From Geopseudomonas sagittaria (lineage in GTDB: Bacteria > Pseudomonadota > Gammaproteobacteria > Pseudomonadales > Pseudomonadaceae): DNA of 52,631 bases. Position numbers and translations under genes: made by a program. Every line of letters starts with the position of its first letter. Positions within the stretch are counted from its first letter, which is position 1. Location: assembly GCF_900115715.1 (NCBI RefSeq), contig NZ_FOXM01000020.1:1-52631 (forward strand), written 5' to 3'. Positions 36,490 to 45,608 of this stretch are shown here, in pieces. Below the pieces are notes generated by a model that was given only the letters and a program-made list of their open reading frames with translations, made no database searches and was not told the DNA's origin.

Positions 36490-36519
36490 GAATGCTATAT
36501 GCCTTGGCATATAGCATTC
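36490..36519. other. Perfect 14-bp dyad in the operon leader region
   Basis: 'GAATGCTATATGCC' (36490-36503) and its exact complement (36506-36519) with a 2-base centre. It lies 51 bp downstream of the hybrid-kinase stop and about 36 bp upstream of the candidate promoter. AT-rich and without a clear U-run, it looks more like an operator than a terminator, but a weak terminator for the kinase gene is possible. Confidence 0.6.
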
Positions 36520-36569
36520 GTTCATTCGCCTGGGATTGATGCCGCCTCGGAGTTTGCGAGGATAAACCG

Positions 36570-39497
36570 CTACTGGATGGGTGAGGGGGTGTAGCGCGGA
36601 GTGCCGATCCGCATCACCGCCTCCCGCAGGAGTTGGATCTTCAGTGGTTTGGTCAGGTAGCAGGCGACATTGAGGTCGCTGACCATGGCCAGGTCTTCCG
36701 GTAGCGCCCCGGCGCTGATGACGATTACCGGCAGGTCGCTGGTGCGGGCGTGCTTGCGCAGGCTACGCAGCAGGCTGTCGCCTTGCAGGTCGGGCAGGTC
36801 GATGTCGAGCAGCAGCAGTTCCGGCGGGTTCTCGGTGAGCCAGTGCAGGGCCTCGAGGCCGTTGTCCATCACGTCGACATCGCCAATGTCCTCCAGGGCC
36901 TTTTGCACCAGGACCTGGCTGGCATGGTCGTCCTCCACATAGAGGATGCGCAGCGGCGGGGCACCATGGTTTTTTACCGGGGCGCCGGGGGGGACTTCCC
37001 GTTGCAGGGTCGGACTGAACGGCAGTTCGATCCAGAAGGTGCTGCCGATGCCCGGCTCGCTGCTGAAGCCGAGCTTGCCGTTCATCAGTTCGGCCAGCTC
37101 GCGGCTGAGTACCAGGCCGATGCCGGTGCCCTTGATCGTGCTGTTTTCGTGGCCAAGGCGCTGGAAGGGCTTGAACAGCAGGGCCTGTTTGTCTGCGCTG
37201 ATACCGAAACCGGTGTCCTCGACGATCAGGCGCAGGCTGGTCGGGGTGGTCTTGTAGCTGAGCGAGATGTGGCCGTGCGGGCGGTTGTATTTCACTGCAT
37301 TGCTCAGCAGGTTGAGCAGCGTCTGACGCAGCCGGCGCGGCTCGGCACGCACCAGCAGGCTGCCCTCGGGGAGATGAGCTTCCAGCTGCAGGTGCTGCTC
37401 CCGGGCCTGCGTGCGGATCAGTTCGAGGCACTCGCTCATGATCTGCCGGGCGTCCACGGTTTCCATGCTCACGCTGGTCTTCTGCGCTTCGATGTGGGCC
37501 AGGTCGAGGATGTCGTCGACCAGCATGCACAGGTGGTTGCTGGCGCCGAGGATTTCGCCGGCGTACTGGCCGAGGCTGGTCTCTTCCGGGCGGTCGAGCA
37601 GCTCCAGCTGGATCATCTGGGCAAAGCCCTGCACGGCATTGAGCGGGGTGCGCAGCTCGTGGCTCATGCTCGACAGGAAACGGGTCTTGGCGACGTTGGC
37701 GGCCTGGGCCTGCTGGCTGGCCTGGCGGAGGGCTTCCTGGGTGGCCTTGAGGGCGTCGATGTCGACGTGGGTGCCTGCCAGGCGCTGGATATGGCCGTCG
37801 GCATCGGCGGTGACCACCCGGCCTCGACTGAGCAACCAGTGGTAGATGCCGCGGTTGTCGCTGAAGCGGTATTCGATGGTGTAGTCGTCGCTTGGGCGCT
37901 GCTCGGGGTGTTCGTGGCAGATGACGACGTCTTCCAGGTCGTCGGGGTGGACCAGGGCGTAGAAGCCGTCCAGCGGCAGGTCCGGCCCGCTCAGGCCGAA
38001 ACGCTCGATGAAGCGGCCTTCGATATGCACGCTGCGCTGGACGAGGTCGATTTCCCAGAGGCTTTCGGTGGTGGAGTCGAGCACCAGTTCCAGCTGGTTC
38101 TGCGCCTGCTGGCGAGTGGTTTCGCTGTGGGCCAGTTGCTTGCCCATGGTGGCGGCGGCGGTCGCCATCTGGTCGAGTTCGGCGATGTCCGATTGCGCAC
38201 GGGTGGGATTCCAGTGGCCCTGGCCGATCTGCGCCATCATGCCGGTGACGCCGTCCATCGGCTGCTGCAGCTGGTGGCTGAGCTGGCGCGAGCGCAGCCA
38301 CATGGCGGCGAAGAACAGCAGGTAGAACAGGACCATGCCGGCGATCAGCAGGTAGCCGATCTGCTGGTAGCGGGCGGCGAGGGCGTTGGTCTTGCTGAAG
38401 ATTTCCGCCTCGTCGACCACGGTGATGAGTTTCCAGCCGGTTTCCGGGATGGTCGCCCAGGCGGCCAGTTTCGGTTTGCCGTCGAGGTTGAGGGCCTCGA
38501 TGCCGGTCTGGCTGCGACTGATGGCCTGGGCCAGGCGGGAGCTGTCCTGGCGCTTGGCCAGGTTGAAGTCGGCGGGCTTGAAGATTTCCTGACGGATGGC
38601 TTCGTCGTAGGAATGCTCGGTCAGCTCGGCGAGGGCGAAATCCTGCTCGCCCTGCGGCGGCAGGGCCATGATGTTCAGCTCGCCGCTGACCAGCATGGCG
38701 TAGCCGTTCCAGCTCACCTGCAGTGCGGCGATTTCCTTGAGAATGGAGTCGACGGTGATGTCGAGGCCGGCGACGCCTTCGAGGAAGTCGCCACGGTAGA
38801 CCGGTGCCAGCGCGGACATCATCCAGCCGTGGCCGGCCGGGTCGACGTAGATGTCGGTCCAGACCACCTTGCGTTGCGGATTGTGGCGGGCGTCGGCCAA
38901 GTAGTAGAAGTTGTAGTCGGGGATGACCATGTCGTGCGGGTACTGGTCCGGGGTGAAGAACCACGGATAGATCCGGTTGTAGCTGTCCCAGGTGTTGAAG
39001 TAGAGCGAGGCGATCAGCTTGTTGGAGGCCTGCAGGCTTTTCATCAGCGGATCGAGCTGGGCCAGGCGCAGGACGCGATCGAGGTCCTGCTGCTCCGTCG
39101 GGGTGCTGTTGGCGTAGAAGGAAGCGGCGCGGCCATCGTCCGTCTTGGTGTAGAGCACGCCATCCGGGGTGCGGGTGTGGCGCTGGCGCTCTAGCTCGTC
39201 GACCAAATAATCCTTGCGCAGCAGGACGCTGCCGACCTGCTCGCGGTAGAGATCGGTGAGCTTGCCGATGGTGGCCAGGCGCTCGCTGACCAGCTGGGCT
39301 TCCTGCTGGGCGGCGGTTTGCAGATCGCTGAGGGCGGTTTCGCGCAGGTGATCGATCTGCGCTTCGCGGATCGAGCTGTTGGTCAGCAGGTAGGCGGCGA
39401 TCAGCACGGTCTCGACCAGCACCAGCGGGATCAGCGCGCTTTGTACGAATGCGCGCCACATCCAGCCGCGGAGGGAGGTTTTCGGGTGTTCCTGCAT
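36570..39497 (-). CDS. Hybrid sensor histidine kinase (Cache-HAMP-PAS-HisKA-HATPase-REC)
   Basis: 975 aa. An N-terminal membrane helix (~15-35) and a second near residues 385-405 enclose a large periplasmic Cache-type sensor ('YLADARHNPQRKVVWTDIYV', 'GWMMSALAPVY'). A HAMP-like linker, a PAS domain ('FYALVHPDDLEDVV', 'YRFSDNRGIYHWLLSRGRVV'), HisKA with His613 in 'SSMSHELRTPLNAV', an HATPase ('GTGIGLVLSRELAELM') and a receiver with Asp898 in 'ELLLLDIDLPDLQGD' follow. No output domain, so the signal passes to a separate partner not seen here. The start at 39497 has AAGG only one base away, so a nearby downstream start is possible. It lies upstream of the polysaccharide operon leader, but a link is unproven. 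Confidence 0.9.
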   Translation of the reverse strand: MQEHPKTSLRGWMWRAFVQSALIPLVLVETVLIAAYLLTNSSIREAQIDHLRETALSDLQTAAQQEAQLVSERLATIGKLTDLYREQVGSVLLRKDYLVDELERQRHTRTPDGVLYTKTDDGRAASFYANSTPTEQQDLDRVLRLAQLDPLMKSLQASNKLIASLYFNTWDSYNRIYPWFFTPDQYPHDMVIPDYNFYYLADARHNPQRKVVWTDIYVDPAGHGWMMSALAPVYRGDFLEGVAGLDITVDSILKEIAALQVSWNGYAMLVSGELNIMALPPQGEQDFALAELTEHSYDEAIRQEIFKPADFNLAKRQDSSRLAQAISRSQTGIEALNLDGKPKLAAWATIPETGWKLITVVDEAEIFSKTNALAARYQQIGYLLIAGMVLFYLLFFAAMWLRSRQLSHQLQQPMDGVTGMMAQIGQGHWNPTRAQSDIAELDQMATAAATMGKQLAHSETTRQQAQNQLELVLDSTTESLWEIDLVQRSVHIEGRFIERFGLSGPDLPLDGFYALVHPDDLEDVVICHEHPEQRPSDDYTIEYRFSDNRGIYHWLLSRGRVVTADADGHIQRLAGTHVDIDALKATQEALRQASQQAQAANVAKTRFLSSMSHELRTPLNAVQGFAQMIQLELLDRPEETSLGQYAGEILGASNHLCMLVDDILDLAHIEAQKTSVSMETVDARQIMSECLELIRTQAREQHLQLEAHLPEGSLLVRAEPRRLRQTLLNLLSNAVKYNRPHGHISLSYKTTPTSLRLIVEDTGFGISADKQALLFKPFQRLGHENSTIKGTGIGLVLSRELAELMNGKLGFSSEPGIGSTFWIELPFSPTLQREVPPGAPVKNHGAPPLRILYVEDDHASQVLVQKALEDIGDVDVMDNGLEALHWLTENPPELLLLDIDLPDLQGDSLLRSLRKHARTSDLPVIVISAGALPEDLAMVSDLNVACYLTKPLKIQLLREAVMRIGTPRYTPSPIQ

Positions 39498-39797
39498 ACC
39501 TTGGGGTCTCGAGCGCTCTAGGATGGGGGCTGCGCAGGCAAGAAAAGCGGTTTTTCTATTGGTGGCATACCACCTTATGAGGCGCGGCGGCTGCCTTTGT
39601 GCGCTGATGATAATTCAAAGTTCCGGTTTTGTGACGCAATTTGCATAACGTGCTGCCATCATATTGCTTCTGGTGAGGTCTTTCTGTTGGCCATGGATGG
39701 GGTTGCTGGGCCTGATGCGCTGTTTTTCGCTTGCCGGGTTGTAACTTGGGCGCGAGTCGCTACAATGGCCCCGCTCGCTGCAAGGCGGGTACGTTAT
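39498..39797. promoter_or_regulatory. Divergent region with the ffs promoter
   Basis: 300 bp between the hybrid kinase and ffs. On the + strand TTGTAA (39739-39744) and TACAAT (39761-39766), 16 bp apart, make a good sigma70 promoter placed to start just before the SRP RNA. No coding sequence is evident. Confidence 0.6.
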
Positions 39798-39907
39798 GGT
39801 GGCCCTGTCGGTCCCTCCGCAACGATTAGCCGTTAACCTGGTCAGGCCCGGAAGGGAGCAGCCACAGCGGTGACATCGTGTGCCGGAGTGTGGCTGGCGG
39901 GGCCATC
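39798..39907 (+). ncRNA. ffs: Signal recognition particle 4.5S RNA
   Basis: About 110 nt with the conserved SRP apical domain: 'GGTCAGGCCCGGAAGGGAGC' then 'AGCC', followed after the bulge by 'GTGTGCCGG'. The ends pair (GGCCC near 39801 with GGGCC near 39902), closing the long hairpin typical of the bacterial small SRP RNA. It binds Ffh for cotranslational membrane targeting. Directly upstream of dnaX, as in other pseudomonads. Exact ends are estimated from the pairing. Confidence 0.93.
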
Positions 39908-40114
39908 TCCATTTCTGCCCCGGGAAAACTCGCCCGGGGTGGCCCGCCCCAGCGCGGCAGCCCGCAGCAAGCCTCCAAGTGGCGTGTCTGCGTGCAAGAT
40001 GCAGGTCGCAGGTTCGCCAGTGATCCAGGTCCCTCGCCCCGAGGCCGGGTGCAATTTATCCCGCGCTTCGCTAGCATGACGCCCCACGCTTAACAGTCGC
40101 AGCGAACAGATTCG

Positions 40115-42103
40115 ATGAGTTATCAGGTTCTTGCCCGCAAGTGGCGTCCGCGCTCGTTCCGTGAAATGGTCGGCCAGACCCATGTGCTCAAGGCCCTGAT
40201 CAACGCGCTCGACAACCAGCGCCTGCACCACGCCTACCTGTTCACCGGCACCCGCGGGGTGGGCAAGACCACCATTGCGCGGATCCTGGCCAAGTGCCTG
40301 AACTGCGAACAGGGGGTCAGCTCGACGCCCTGTGGGCAGTGCTCGGTGTGCCGGGAGATCGACGAGGGGCGCTTCGTCGATCTGATCGAGGTGGACGCGG
40401 CGAGCCGCACCAAGGTCGAGGACACCCGCGAACTGCTCGACAACGTGCAGTACGCACCGAGCCGCGGGCGCTACAAGGTCTACCTGATCGACGAAGTGCA
40501 CATGCTCTCCACGCACTCGTTCAACGCCCTGCTGAAGACCCTCGAAGAGCCGCCGCCGCACGTCAAGTTCCTGCTTGCCACCACCGACCCGCAGAAGCTG
40601 CCGGTCACCATCCTTTCGCGCTGCCTGCAGTTCTCCCTGAAGAACATGCCGCCGGAGCGGGTGGTCGAGCACCTGACCCATGTACTGACCGTCGAACAGA
40701 TCCCCTTCGAGGTGGATGCGCTGTGGCTGCTGGGGCGCGCCGCCGACGGCTCGATGCGCGATGCGATGAGTCTGACCGATCAGGCGATTGCCTTCGGCGA
40801 GGGCAAGGTGCTGGCCGCCGATGTGCGCTCGATGCTCGGTACTCTCGACCATGGCCAGGTCTACGGCGTGCTGCAGGCGTTGCTGGAGGGCGACGCGCGC
40901 GCGCTGCTCGAGGCCGTGCGACATCTGGCCGAGCAGGGGCCGGACTGGGCCGGGGTGCTGGCCGAAATACTCAATGTGCTGCACCGGGTGGCGATCGCCC
41001 AGGTGCTGCCGGATGCGGTGGACAACGGCCAGGGCGATCGCGATCGGGTGCTGGCGCTGGCCGCCGCCCTGCCGGGCGAAGACGTGCAGTTCTATTACCA
41101 GATGGGCCTGATTGGCCGGCGCGACCTGCCGCTGGCGCCGGATCCGCGTAGCGGCTTCGAGATGGTGCTGCTGCGCATGCTGGCCTTCCGCCCGGCGGAT
41201 GCCGCCAGGGCGCCGGATACGCCGCTAAAGACCACGGGGATCAGTCAGGCCACGACTGACTCCCCGGCGGCGCCGGTGGCCGGGCCTGCGCTCGAAAGGA
41301 CCGTGGCGCCTGCTGCCAGCGAGCCTCCTGCCCCGGTTGCGCGACCTGTCGAGCCGCCCGCGCGCGCGGCTGCGCCGGTCGCTCCGCTCGAGCCGGTGGA
41401 TGTGCCCTGGGATACCGCTGCGCCAGCGCCGAGTCCGGCGCCCGGCGAGGAAGTGGCTCGTGCCCGAGCTGCCGAACCCGCAGCGCAGACGGTGGCCGCC
41501 GAGCGTGCAGCGGTCGTCAGCGCTAGCGCCCCGCGCCCCTCGCCAGCGGCGGCCGAAGCTGCGGATGACGCGGTCGATGACGGCGACGACTACGACGCGA
41601 TCGACGTGGATGCCTATGCCTATCTGGAAAGCATGCAGCCCGTCGACGAAGACGAGTACGCCGCATCGGCCGCCGCGCCTGTCGAGGTGCCGCAGCCTGC
41701 CGCCACGCCGGCCACGGGCCTGGCCGCCGAATGGCTGGAACTGTTTCCCAAGCTCGGCCTGGCCGGCATGACCGCCAGCATCGCGGCCAACTGCACGCTG
41801 GTGGCAGTGGACGGCGACCGCTGGCATCTGCACCTGGACCCCGGGCAGAGTGCGCTGTTCAACGCCAGTCAGCAGCGCCGCCTGAGCGATGCGCTGAGCA
41901 GCTATCATGGACGTTCATTGACCCTGCAGATCGATATCGTCCGGCCCGAGCAGGAAACCCCGGCCCAGGCCGCTGCCCGCCAGCGCGCCGAGCGGCAGCG
42001 CCAGGCCGAGGCATCGATTCATGCCGATCCGCTGGTTCGGCAGATGATGGACCAATTCGCCGCGGTGATCCGCGACGGCACTATCGTACCCCTGGAAAAT
42101 TGA
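40115..42103 (+). CDS. dnaX: DNA polymerase III subunits gamma/tau
   Basis: 662 aa. AAA+ domain with Walker A 'GTRGVGKT' (45-52), the zinc cysteines 61/64, 73, 76 and 79, and 'LIDEVHMLSTHSFNALLKTL' (Walker B region); 'LLATTDPQKLPVTILSRCLQF' holds sensor 1. From about residue 370 a long Ala/Pro/Glu-rich linker leads to the tau-specific C-terminal domain that binds DnaB and the alpha subunit. Forms the clamp-loader core. No A-rich slippery site like that of E. coli was noticed. ybaB follows after 9 bp, a conserved dnaX-ybaB-recR operon. The + strand between 39908 and 40114 has no gene. Confidence 0.97.
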   Translation: MSYQVLARKWRPRSFREMVGQTHVLKALINALDNQRLHHAYLFTGTRGVGKTTIARILAKCLNCEQGVSSTPCGQCSVCREIDEGRFVDLIEVDAASRTKVEDTRELLDNVQYAPSRGRYKVYLIDEVHMLSTHSFNALLKTLEEPPPHVKFLLATTDPQKLPVTILSRCLQFSLKNMPPERVVEHLTHVLTVEQIPFEVDALWLLGRAADGSMRDAMSLTDQAIAFGEGKVLAADVRSMLGTLDHGQVYGVLQALLEGDARALLEAVRHLAEQGPDWAGVLAEILNVLHRVAIAQVLPDAVDNGQGDRDRVLALAAALPGEDVQFYYQMGLIGRRDLPLAPDPRSGFEMVLLRMLAFRPADAARAPDTPLKTTGISQATTDSPAAPVAGPALERTVAPAASEPPAPVARPVEPPARAAAPVAPLEPVDVPWDTAAPAPSPAPGEEVARARAAEPAAQTVAAERAAVVSASAPRPSPAAAEAADDAVDDGDDYDAIDVDAYAYLESMQPVDEDEYAASAAAPVEVPQPAATPATGLAAEWLELFPKLGLAGMTASIAANCTLVAVDGDRWHLHLDPGQSALFNASQQRRLSDALSSYHGRSLTLQIDIVRPEQETPAQAAARQRAERQRQAEASIHADPLVRQMMDQFAAVIRDGTIVPLEN

Positions 42104-42112
42104 GGTGATCCC

Positions 42113-42439
42113 ATGATGAAAGGTGGCATGGCCGGGCTGATGAAGCAGGCCCAGCAGATGCAGGAAAAAATGCAGAAGATGCAGGAAGAGCTGGCCAACG
42201 CCGAGGTGACCGGTCAGTCCGGTGCCGGCCTGGTGAGCGTGGTGATGACCGGTCGCCATGACGTCAAGCGCGTCTCCCTGGATGACAGCCTGATGCAGGA
42301 AGACAAGGAGATCCTCGAGGATCTGATCGCCGCGGCGGTGAACGACGCCGTGCGCAAGATCGAGCAGAACAATCAGGACAAGATGGCCGGCATGACCGCC
42401 GGCATGCAGCTGCCCCCGGGCTTCAAGATGCCGTTCTGA
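42113..42439 (+). CDS. ybaB: YbaB/EbfC nucleoid-associated protein
   Basis: 108 aa. '[20 protein letters not shown]' with the Met/Gln-rich coiled N-terminal helix, then '[20 protein letters not shown]' and '[15 protein letters not shown]', ending in a Gly/Pro/Met-rich tail 'LPPGFKMPF'. Dimeric DNA-binding protein of wide distribution. The second gene of the dnaX-recR operon, 9 bp after dnaX. Confidence 0.96.
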   Translation: MMKGGMAGLMKQAQQMQEKMQKMQEELANAEVTGQSGAGLVSVVMTGRHDVKRVSLDDSLMQEDKEILEDLIAAAVNDAVRKIEQNNQDKMAGMTAGMQLPPGFKMPF

Positions 42440-42514
42440 TTGGGCTCTTGATCTCTGGCGCACCAGCGCCTGCATTCGCTCCAAGGTCGCGTTTCCTGCA
42501 GGTGTGCAGTCGCT

Positions 42515-42548
42515 CTTGTAGGAGGCCCGACCCGGGGCGAAGCTCTTG
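42515..42548. repeat. REP-like element, degenerate
   Basis: 'TTGTAGGAGGCCCGACCCGG' followed by GGCGAAG, closely like the inverted unit at 911-940. It lies in the 176-bp gap between ybaB and recR, so recR may be partly uncoupled from dnaX-ybaB. Confidence 0.55.
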
Positions 42549-42615
42549 GGCGTCTCGGGTTTTTCTCGATGCGTCGCATATCCTCCGTTTCGATGTCTGT
42601 AGTTGGTCATTCCCC

Positions 42616-43215
42616 ATGAGCTTCAGTCCCCTGATTCGCCAGTTGATCGACGCCCTGCGCATTCTGCCCGGAGTGGGGCAGAAGACCGCCCAGCGCATGG
42701 CACTGCAGTTGCTCGAGCGCGACCGCAGTGGTGGCCTGCGCCTGGCGCAGGCGCTGACCCGGGCCATGGAGGGGGTCGGTTACTGCCGGCAGTGCCGTAC
42801 CTTGAGTGAAGACGGGCTGTGCCCGCAGTGCAGCGATCCGCGTCGCGACGATGCGCTGCTGTGCGTGGTCGAGGGGCCGATGGATGTGTTTGCCGTCGAG
42901 CAGACCGGTTATCGCGGCCGCTATTTCGTGCTCAAGGGACATCTGTCGCCGCTGGATGGCCTGGGGCCGGAGGCCATCGGCATTCCGGAGCTGGAGGAGC
43001 GCATCGCGCGGGGTACGTTCGCGGAAGTGATCCTGGCCACCAATCCGACGGTGGAGGGCGAGGCGACCGCCCATTACATCGCCCAGATGCTGGCGCCGCG
43101 CGGTCTCACCGTGTCGCGCATCGCCCATGGCGTGCCGCTGGGCGGCGAGTTGGAGATGGTGGACGGCGGCACCCTGGCCCATGCGATGGCCGGGCGCCGG
43201 CCGATCGGGCTCTGA
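42616..43215 (+). CDS. recR: Recombination mediator RecR
   Basis: 199 aa. Helix-hairpin-helix '[17 protein letters not shown]', Cys4 zinc finger '[16 protein letters not shown]' and Toprim domain ('[15 protein letters not shown]', '[17 protein letters not shown]'), C-terminal '[20 protein letters not shown]'. Works with RecO and RecF to load RecA on gapped DNA. The start at 42616 gives the usual 198-200 residue length; the open frame extends upstream through REP sequence without support. Confidence 0.96.
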   Translation: MSFSPLIRQLIDALRILPGVGQKTAQRMALQLLERDRSGGLRLAQALTRAMEGVGYCRQCRTLSEDGLCPQCSDPRRDDALLCVVEGPMDVFAVEQTGYRGRYFVLKGHLSPLDGLGPEAIGIPELEERIARGTFAEVILATNPTVEGEATAHYIAQMLAPRGLTVSRIAHGVPLGGELEMVDGGTLAHAMAGRRPIGL

Positions 43216-43262
43216 GGGGCGCGCCCCGACGGAGTTCTGCGGTTGCCGATGGCAGAAGCAAA

Positions 43263-43294
43263 AACGCCCGCGTCAGCATGCTGACGCGGGCGTT
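43263..43294. terminator. Bidirectional terminator between recR and anr
   Basis: A 32-bp perfect palindrome, left arm 'AACGCCCGCGTCAGCA', with 'AAAA' before it and 'TTCTGTTTT' after it, so a hairpin plus U-rich tail forms on both strands. Lies 48 bp after the recR stop and 21 bp from the anr stop. Confidence 0.92.
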
Positions 43295-43314
43295 CTGTTT
43301 TGGAGCGGGGGAGG

Positions 43315-44058
43315 TCAGCCTTCCAGGCGGCCACCAGCCAGGCTGCACAGCTCGACGGAGTCGAGAATCTGCACTTCCTTGCCTTCGGCCTGCAGCAGAC
43401 CGTTCTGCTGGAAGCGGGTGAACACCCGTGACACGGTTTCCACCGCGAGCCCCAGGTAGTTGCCGATCTCGCTGCGCGACATGGCCAGGCGGAACTGGTT
43501 GGCCGAGTAGCCGCGGGCGCGGAAGCGGGCGGAAAGGTTGACCAGGAAGGTGGCGATGCGTTCGTCGGCGGTCTTCTTGGAGAGCAGGAGCATCATCTGC
43601 TGATCGTCGCGGATCTCGCGGCTCATCATGCGCATCAGCTGGCGACGCAGTTGCGGCAGCTGAACCGACAGCTCGTCGAGCTTCTCGAAGGGGATCTCGC
43701 ACAGCGAGGTGGTTTCCAGCGCCTGGGCGGAAACCGGATAGGCCTCGGCGTCCATGCCGGACATGCCGACCAGTTCGCTGGGCAGGTGGAAGCCGGTGAT
43801 CTGCTCTTCGCCGCCATCGGTGACGCTGAAGGTCTTCAGCGCGCCGGTGCGCACGGCGAACAGCGAGGTGAAGCCATCACCCTGGCGGAACAGGAACTCA
43901 CCCTTCTTCAGCGGCCGGCCACGCTTGACGATATTGTCCAGCGCATCCATGTCCTCCAGGTTCAGGGACAGCGGCAGGCACAGGGGGGCGAGGCTGCATT
44001 CCTTGCAGTGTGCTTGCGGCAGGTTGCGCGCCTTGATGGTGTCTTGGCCGGCAGTCAT
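43315..44058 (-). CDS. anr: Oxygen-sensing transcriptional regulator Anr (FNR family)
   Basis: 247 aa. N-terminal Cys18, Cys21 and Cys27 in '[12 protein letters not shown]' plus a central Cys in '[12 protein letters not shown]' are the four ligands of the oxygen-labile [4Fe-4S] cluster. A cyclic-nucleotide-like beta barrel, the dimer helix and the helix-turn-helix '[20 protein letters not shown]' follow; the Glu/Ser/Arg of ETVSR read TTGAT half sites. Activates low-oxygen genes such as cco, hemN and arc. SD AAGGA lies before the start at 44058. Downstream of hemN, as in P. aeruginosa. Confidence 0.97.
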   Translation of the reverse strand: MTAGQDTIKARNLPQAHCKECSLAPLCLPLSLNLEDMDALDNIVKRGRPLKKGEFLFRQGDGFTSLFAVRTGALKTFSVTDGGEEQITGFHLPSELVGMSGMDAEAYPVSAQALETTSLCEIPFEKLDELSVQLPQLRRQLMRMMSREIRDDQQMMLLLSKKTADERIATFLVNLSARFRARGYSANQFRLAMSRSEIGNYLGLAVETVSRVFTRFQQNGLLQAEGKEVQILDSVELCSLAGGRLEG

Positions 44059-44146
44059 GGTGGGATCCTTACCTACACAACGGAATTGTGCGCAAGGGTA
44101 CCCCAGCCCGCCGGGCGCTGCCAGTGCGTGACCGCGACCATTTGGC

Positions 44147-45529
44147 TCAGATGACCCGCGAGAAGCGCTGGGTGCTCTGCATCGGCAGGTAGCTGTCGAA
44201 CAGCATGCACACCGAACGTACCAGCAGGCGACCGGCGGCCGTGATGTCTATGCTCTGGGCGTCGAGGCGGATCAGGCCATCGCTGGCGGCGCTCTCCAGG
44301 GTGGGCCAGATGTCGTTGAAGTAACCGCGGAAATCGATGTTGAACTGCTGCTCGATGGCGGTGAAGTCGAGCTTGAAATGGCAGATCAGCTGCTGGATCA
44401 CCGCCCGGCGGATGCGGTCGTCGTTGTTGCAGTGCAGGCCGCGGCGGGTGGCGAGCTGGCCGTTGTCCAGGGTGCTCTGGTAGTCGTTGATGTCGCTGCT
44501 GTTCTGGCAGTACAGGTCGCCGACCTGGCTGATCGAGGAGACGCCCAGGCCAATCAGGTCGCAGTGGCCGTGGGTGGTGTAGCCTTGGAAGTTGCGCTGC
44601 AGGCTGCCTTCCTCCTGGGCGATGGCCAGTTCGTCGTCGGGCAGGGCGAAGTGGTCCATGCCGATGTAGCGGTAGCCGGCGCGGGTCAGCTGCTCGATGG
44701 TGCGCTGGAGCATTTCCAGCTTGGCGCCGGGGCTGGGCAGGTCCTCGGCGTTGATCCGCCGCTGCGGCGGGAAGCGCTCGGGCAGGTGGGCGTAGTTGAA
44801 CACCGAAAGGCGGTCGGGCTGCAGGGCGATCACTTCGGCGACGGTTTTCGCGAAGGACTCCGGGGTCTGCAGCGGCAGGCCATAGATCAGGTCGATGTTG
44901 ACCGAGCGGAACTGCAGGGTGCGCGCGGCCTCGAGGATGGCGCGGGTTTCCTCGAGAGTCTGCAGGCGGTTGACCGCCCGCTGCACGGCCGGGTCGAAGT
45001 CCTGCACGCCGAGGCTGACGCGGTTGAAGCCTATGTCGCGCAGCAGGCCCATGGTGGCCCAGTCGGCCTCGCGCGGGTCGATCTCGATGCTGTAGTCGCC
45101 GCTGTCGTCGTCGAGCAGGTTGAAGTGCTGGCGCAGGCCGGCCATCAGCTGGCGCAGCTCGTCGTGGCTGAGGAAGGTCGGCGTGCCGCCGCCGAAGTGC
45201 AGCTGCTCGACCACCTGCTCGGGATCGAGATGGCGGCCGACCAGTTCCATCTCGCGGAGCAGGCGCTGCAGGTAGGGCGCGCTGCGTCCGCGGTCCTTGG
45301 TGATGACCTTGTTGCAGGCGCAGTAGTAGCAGATGTGCGCGCAGAACGGCAGGTGCACGTACAGCGACAGGGCGCGCTTGGCCTGGGCGCTGGCGCGCAA
45401 GGCGTGCAGCAGGTCGAAGGAGCCGATGCCGTCGTGGAATTGCACGGCGGTGGGATAGGAGGTGTAGCGTGGCCCGGCCAGATCGTAGCGGCGGATCAGG
45501 TCGGTATCCCAGCGGATGGCGTCGAGCAT
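44147..45529 (-). CDS. hemN: Oxygen-independent coproporphyrinogen III dehydrogenase
   Basis: 460 aa radical SAM enzyme. Cluster motif Cys63, Cys67, Cys70 in '[19 protein letters not shown]', then '[15 protein letters not shown]', '[17 protein letters not shown]' and '[20 protein letters not shown]', and a C-terminal HemN domain. Makes protoporphyrinogen IX without oxygen, needed for haem in anaerobic or microaerobic cells. A perfect Anr box lies 61 bp upstream (45590-45603). Length matches HemN (~457), not the shorter HemW. Confidence 0.97.
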   Translation of the reverse strand: MLDAIRWDTDLIRRYDLAGPRYTSYPTAVQFHDGIGSFDLLHALRASAQAKRALSLYVHLPFCAHICYYCACNKVITKDRGRSAPYLQRLLREMELVGRHLDPEQVVEQLHFGGGTPTFLSHDELRQLMAGLRQHFNLLDDDSGDYSIEIDPREADWATMGLLRDIGFNRVSLGVQDFDPAVQRAVNRLQTLEETRAILEAARTLQFRSVNIDLIYGLPLQTPESFAKTVAEVIALQPDRLSVFNYAHLPERFPPQRRINAEDLPSPGAKLEMLQRTIEQLTRAGYRYIGMDHFALPDDELAIAQEEGSLQRNFQGYTTHGHCDLIGLGVSSISQVGDLYCQNSSDINDYQSTLDNGQLATRRGLHCNNDDRIRRAVIQQLICHFKLDFTAIEQQFNIDFRGYFNDIWPTLESAASDGLIRLDAQSIDITAAGRLLVRSVCMLFDSYLPMQSTQRFSRVI

Positions 45530-45589
45530 GCGGTTGTCCCGGATTATCAGACTTGCGTTGCAGTCTAGAGTCCGGGCGCCGGAGGGGTG

Positions 45590-45603
45590 TTGATTTGCAT
45601 CAA
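45590..45603 (-). promoter_or_regulatory. Anr/FNR box upstream of hemN
   Basis: 'TTGATTTGCATCAA' is a perfect match to the TTGAT-N4-ATCAA consensus and lies 61 bp before the hemN start, a fitting place for class II activation. It touches the end of the preceding SafE-like gene (stop at 45609), so the hemN promoter is squeezed into 79 bp. Confidence 0.9.
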
Positions 45604-45608
45604 CCGCT

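Larger units (their letters stand above)
35700..36569 (-). promoter_or_regulatory. Long non-coding region upstream of the 25-kb operon
   Basis: About 870 bp without a convincing gene. By hand count, 36121-36360 is 48% T, 32% G, 11% A and 9% C on the + strand. A leftward transcript would be 48% A and 32% C with only 9% G, hence unstructured, C over G, and much lower in GC (41%) than the surroundings. This resembles a Rho-loading (rut) leader and could also be a silencer-bound AT-rich region. Short open frames here lack ribosome-binding sites. Confidence 0.6.

Noticed and set aside
39918-39939. Terminator after ffs (CCCCGGG hairpin)
   Set aside because: Only a 7-bp stem with no U-run, so not called, though some 3' end must lie in this region.
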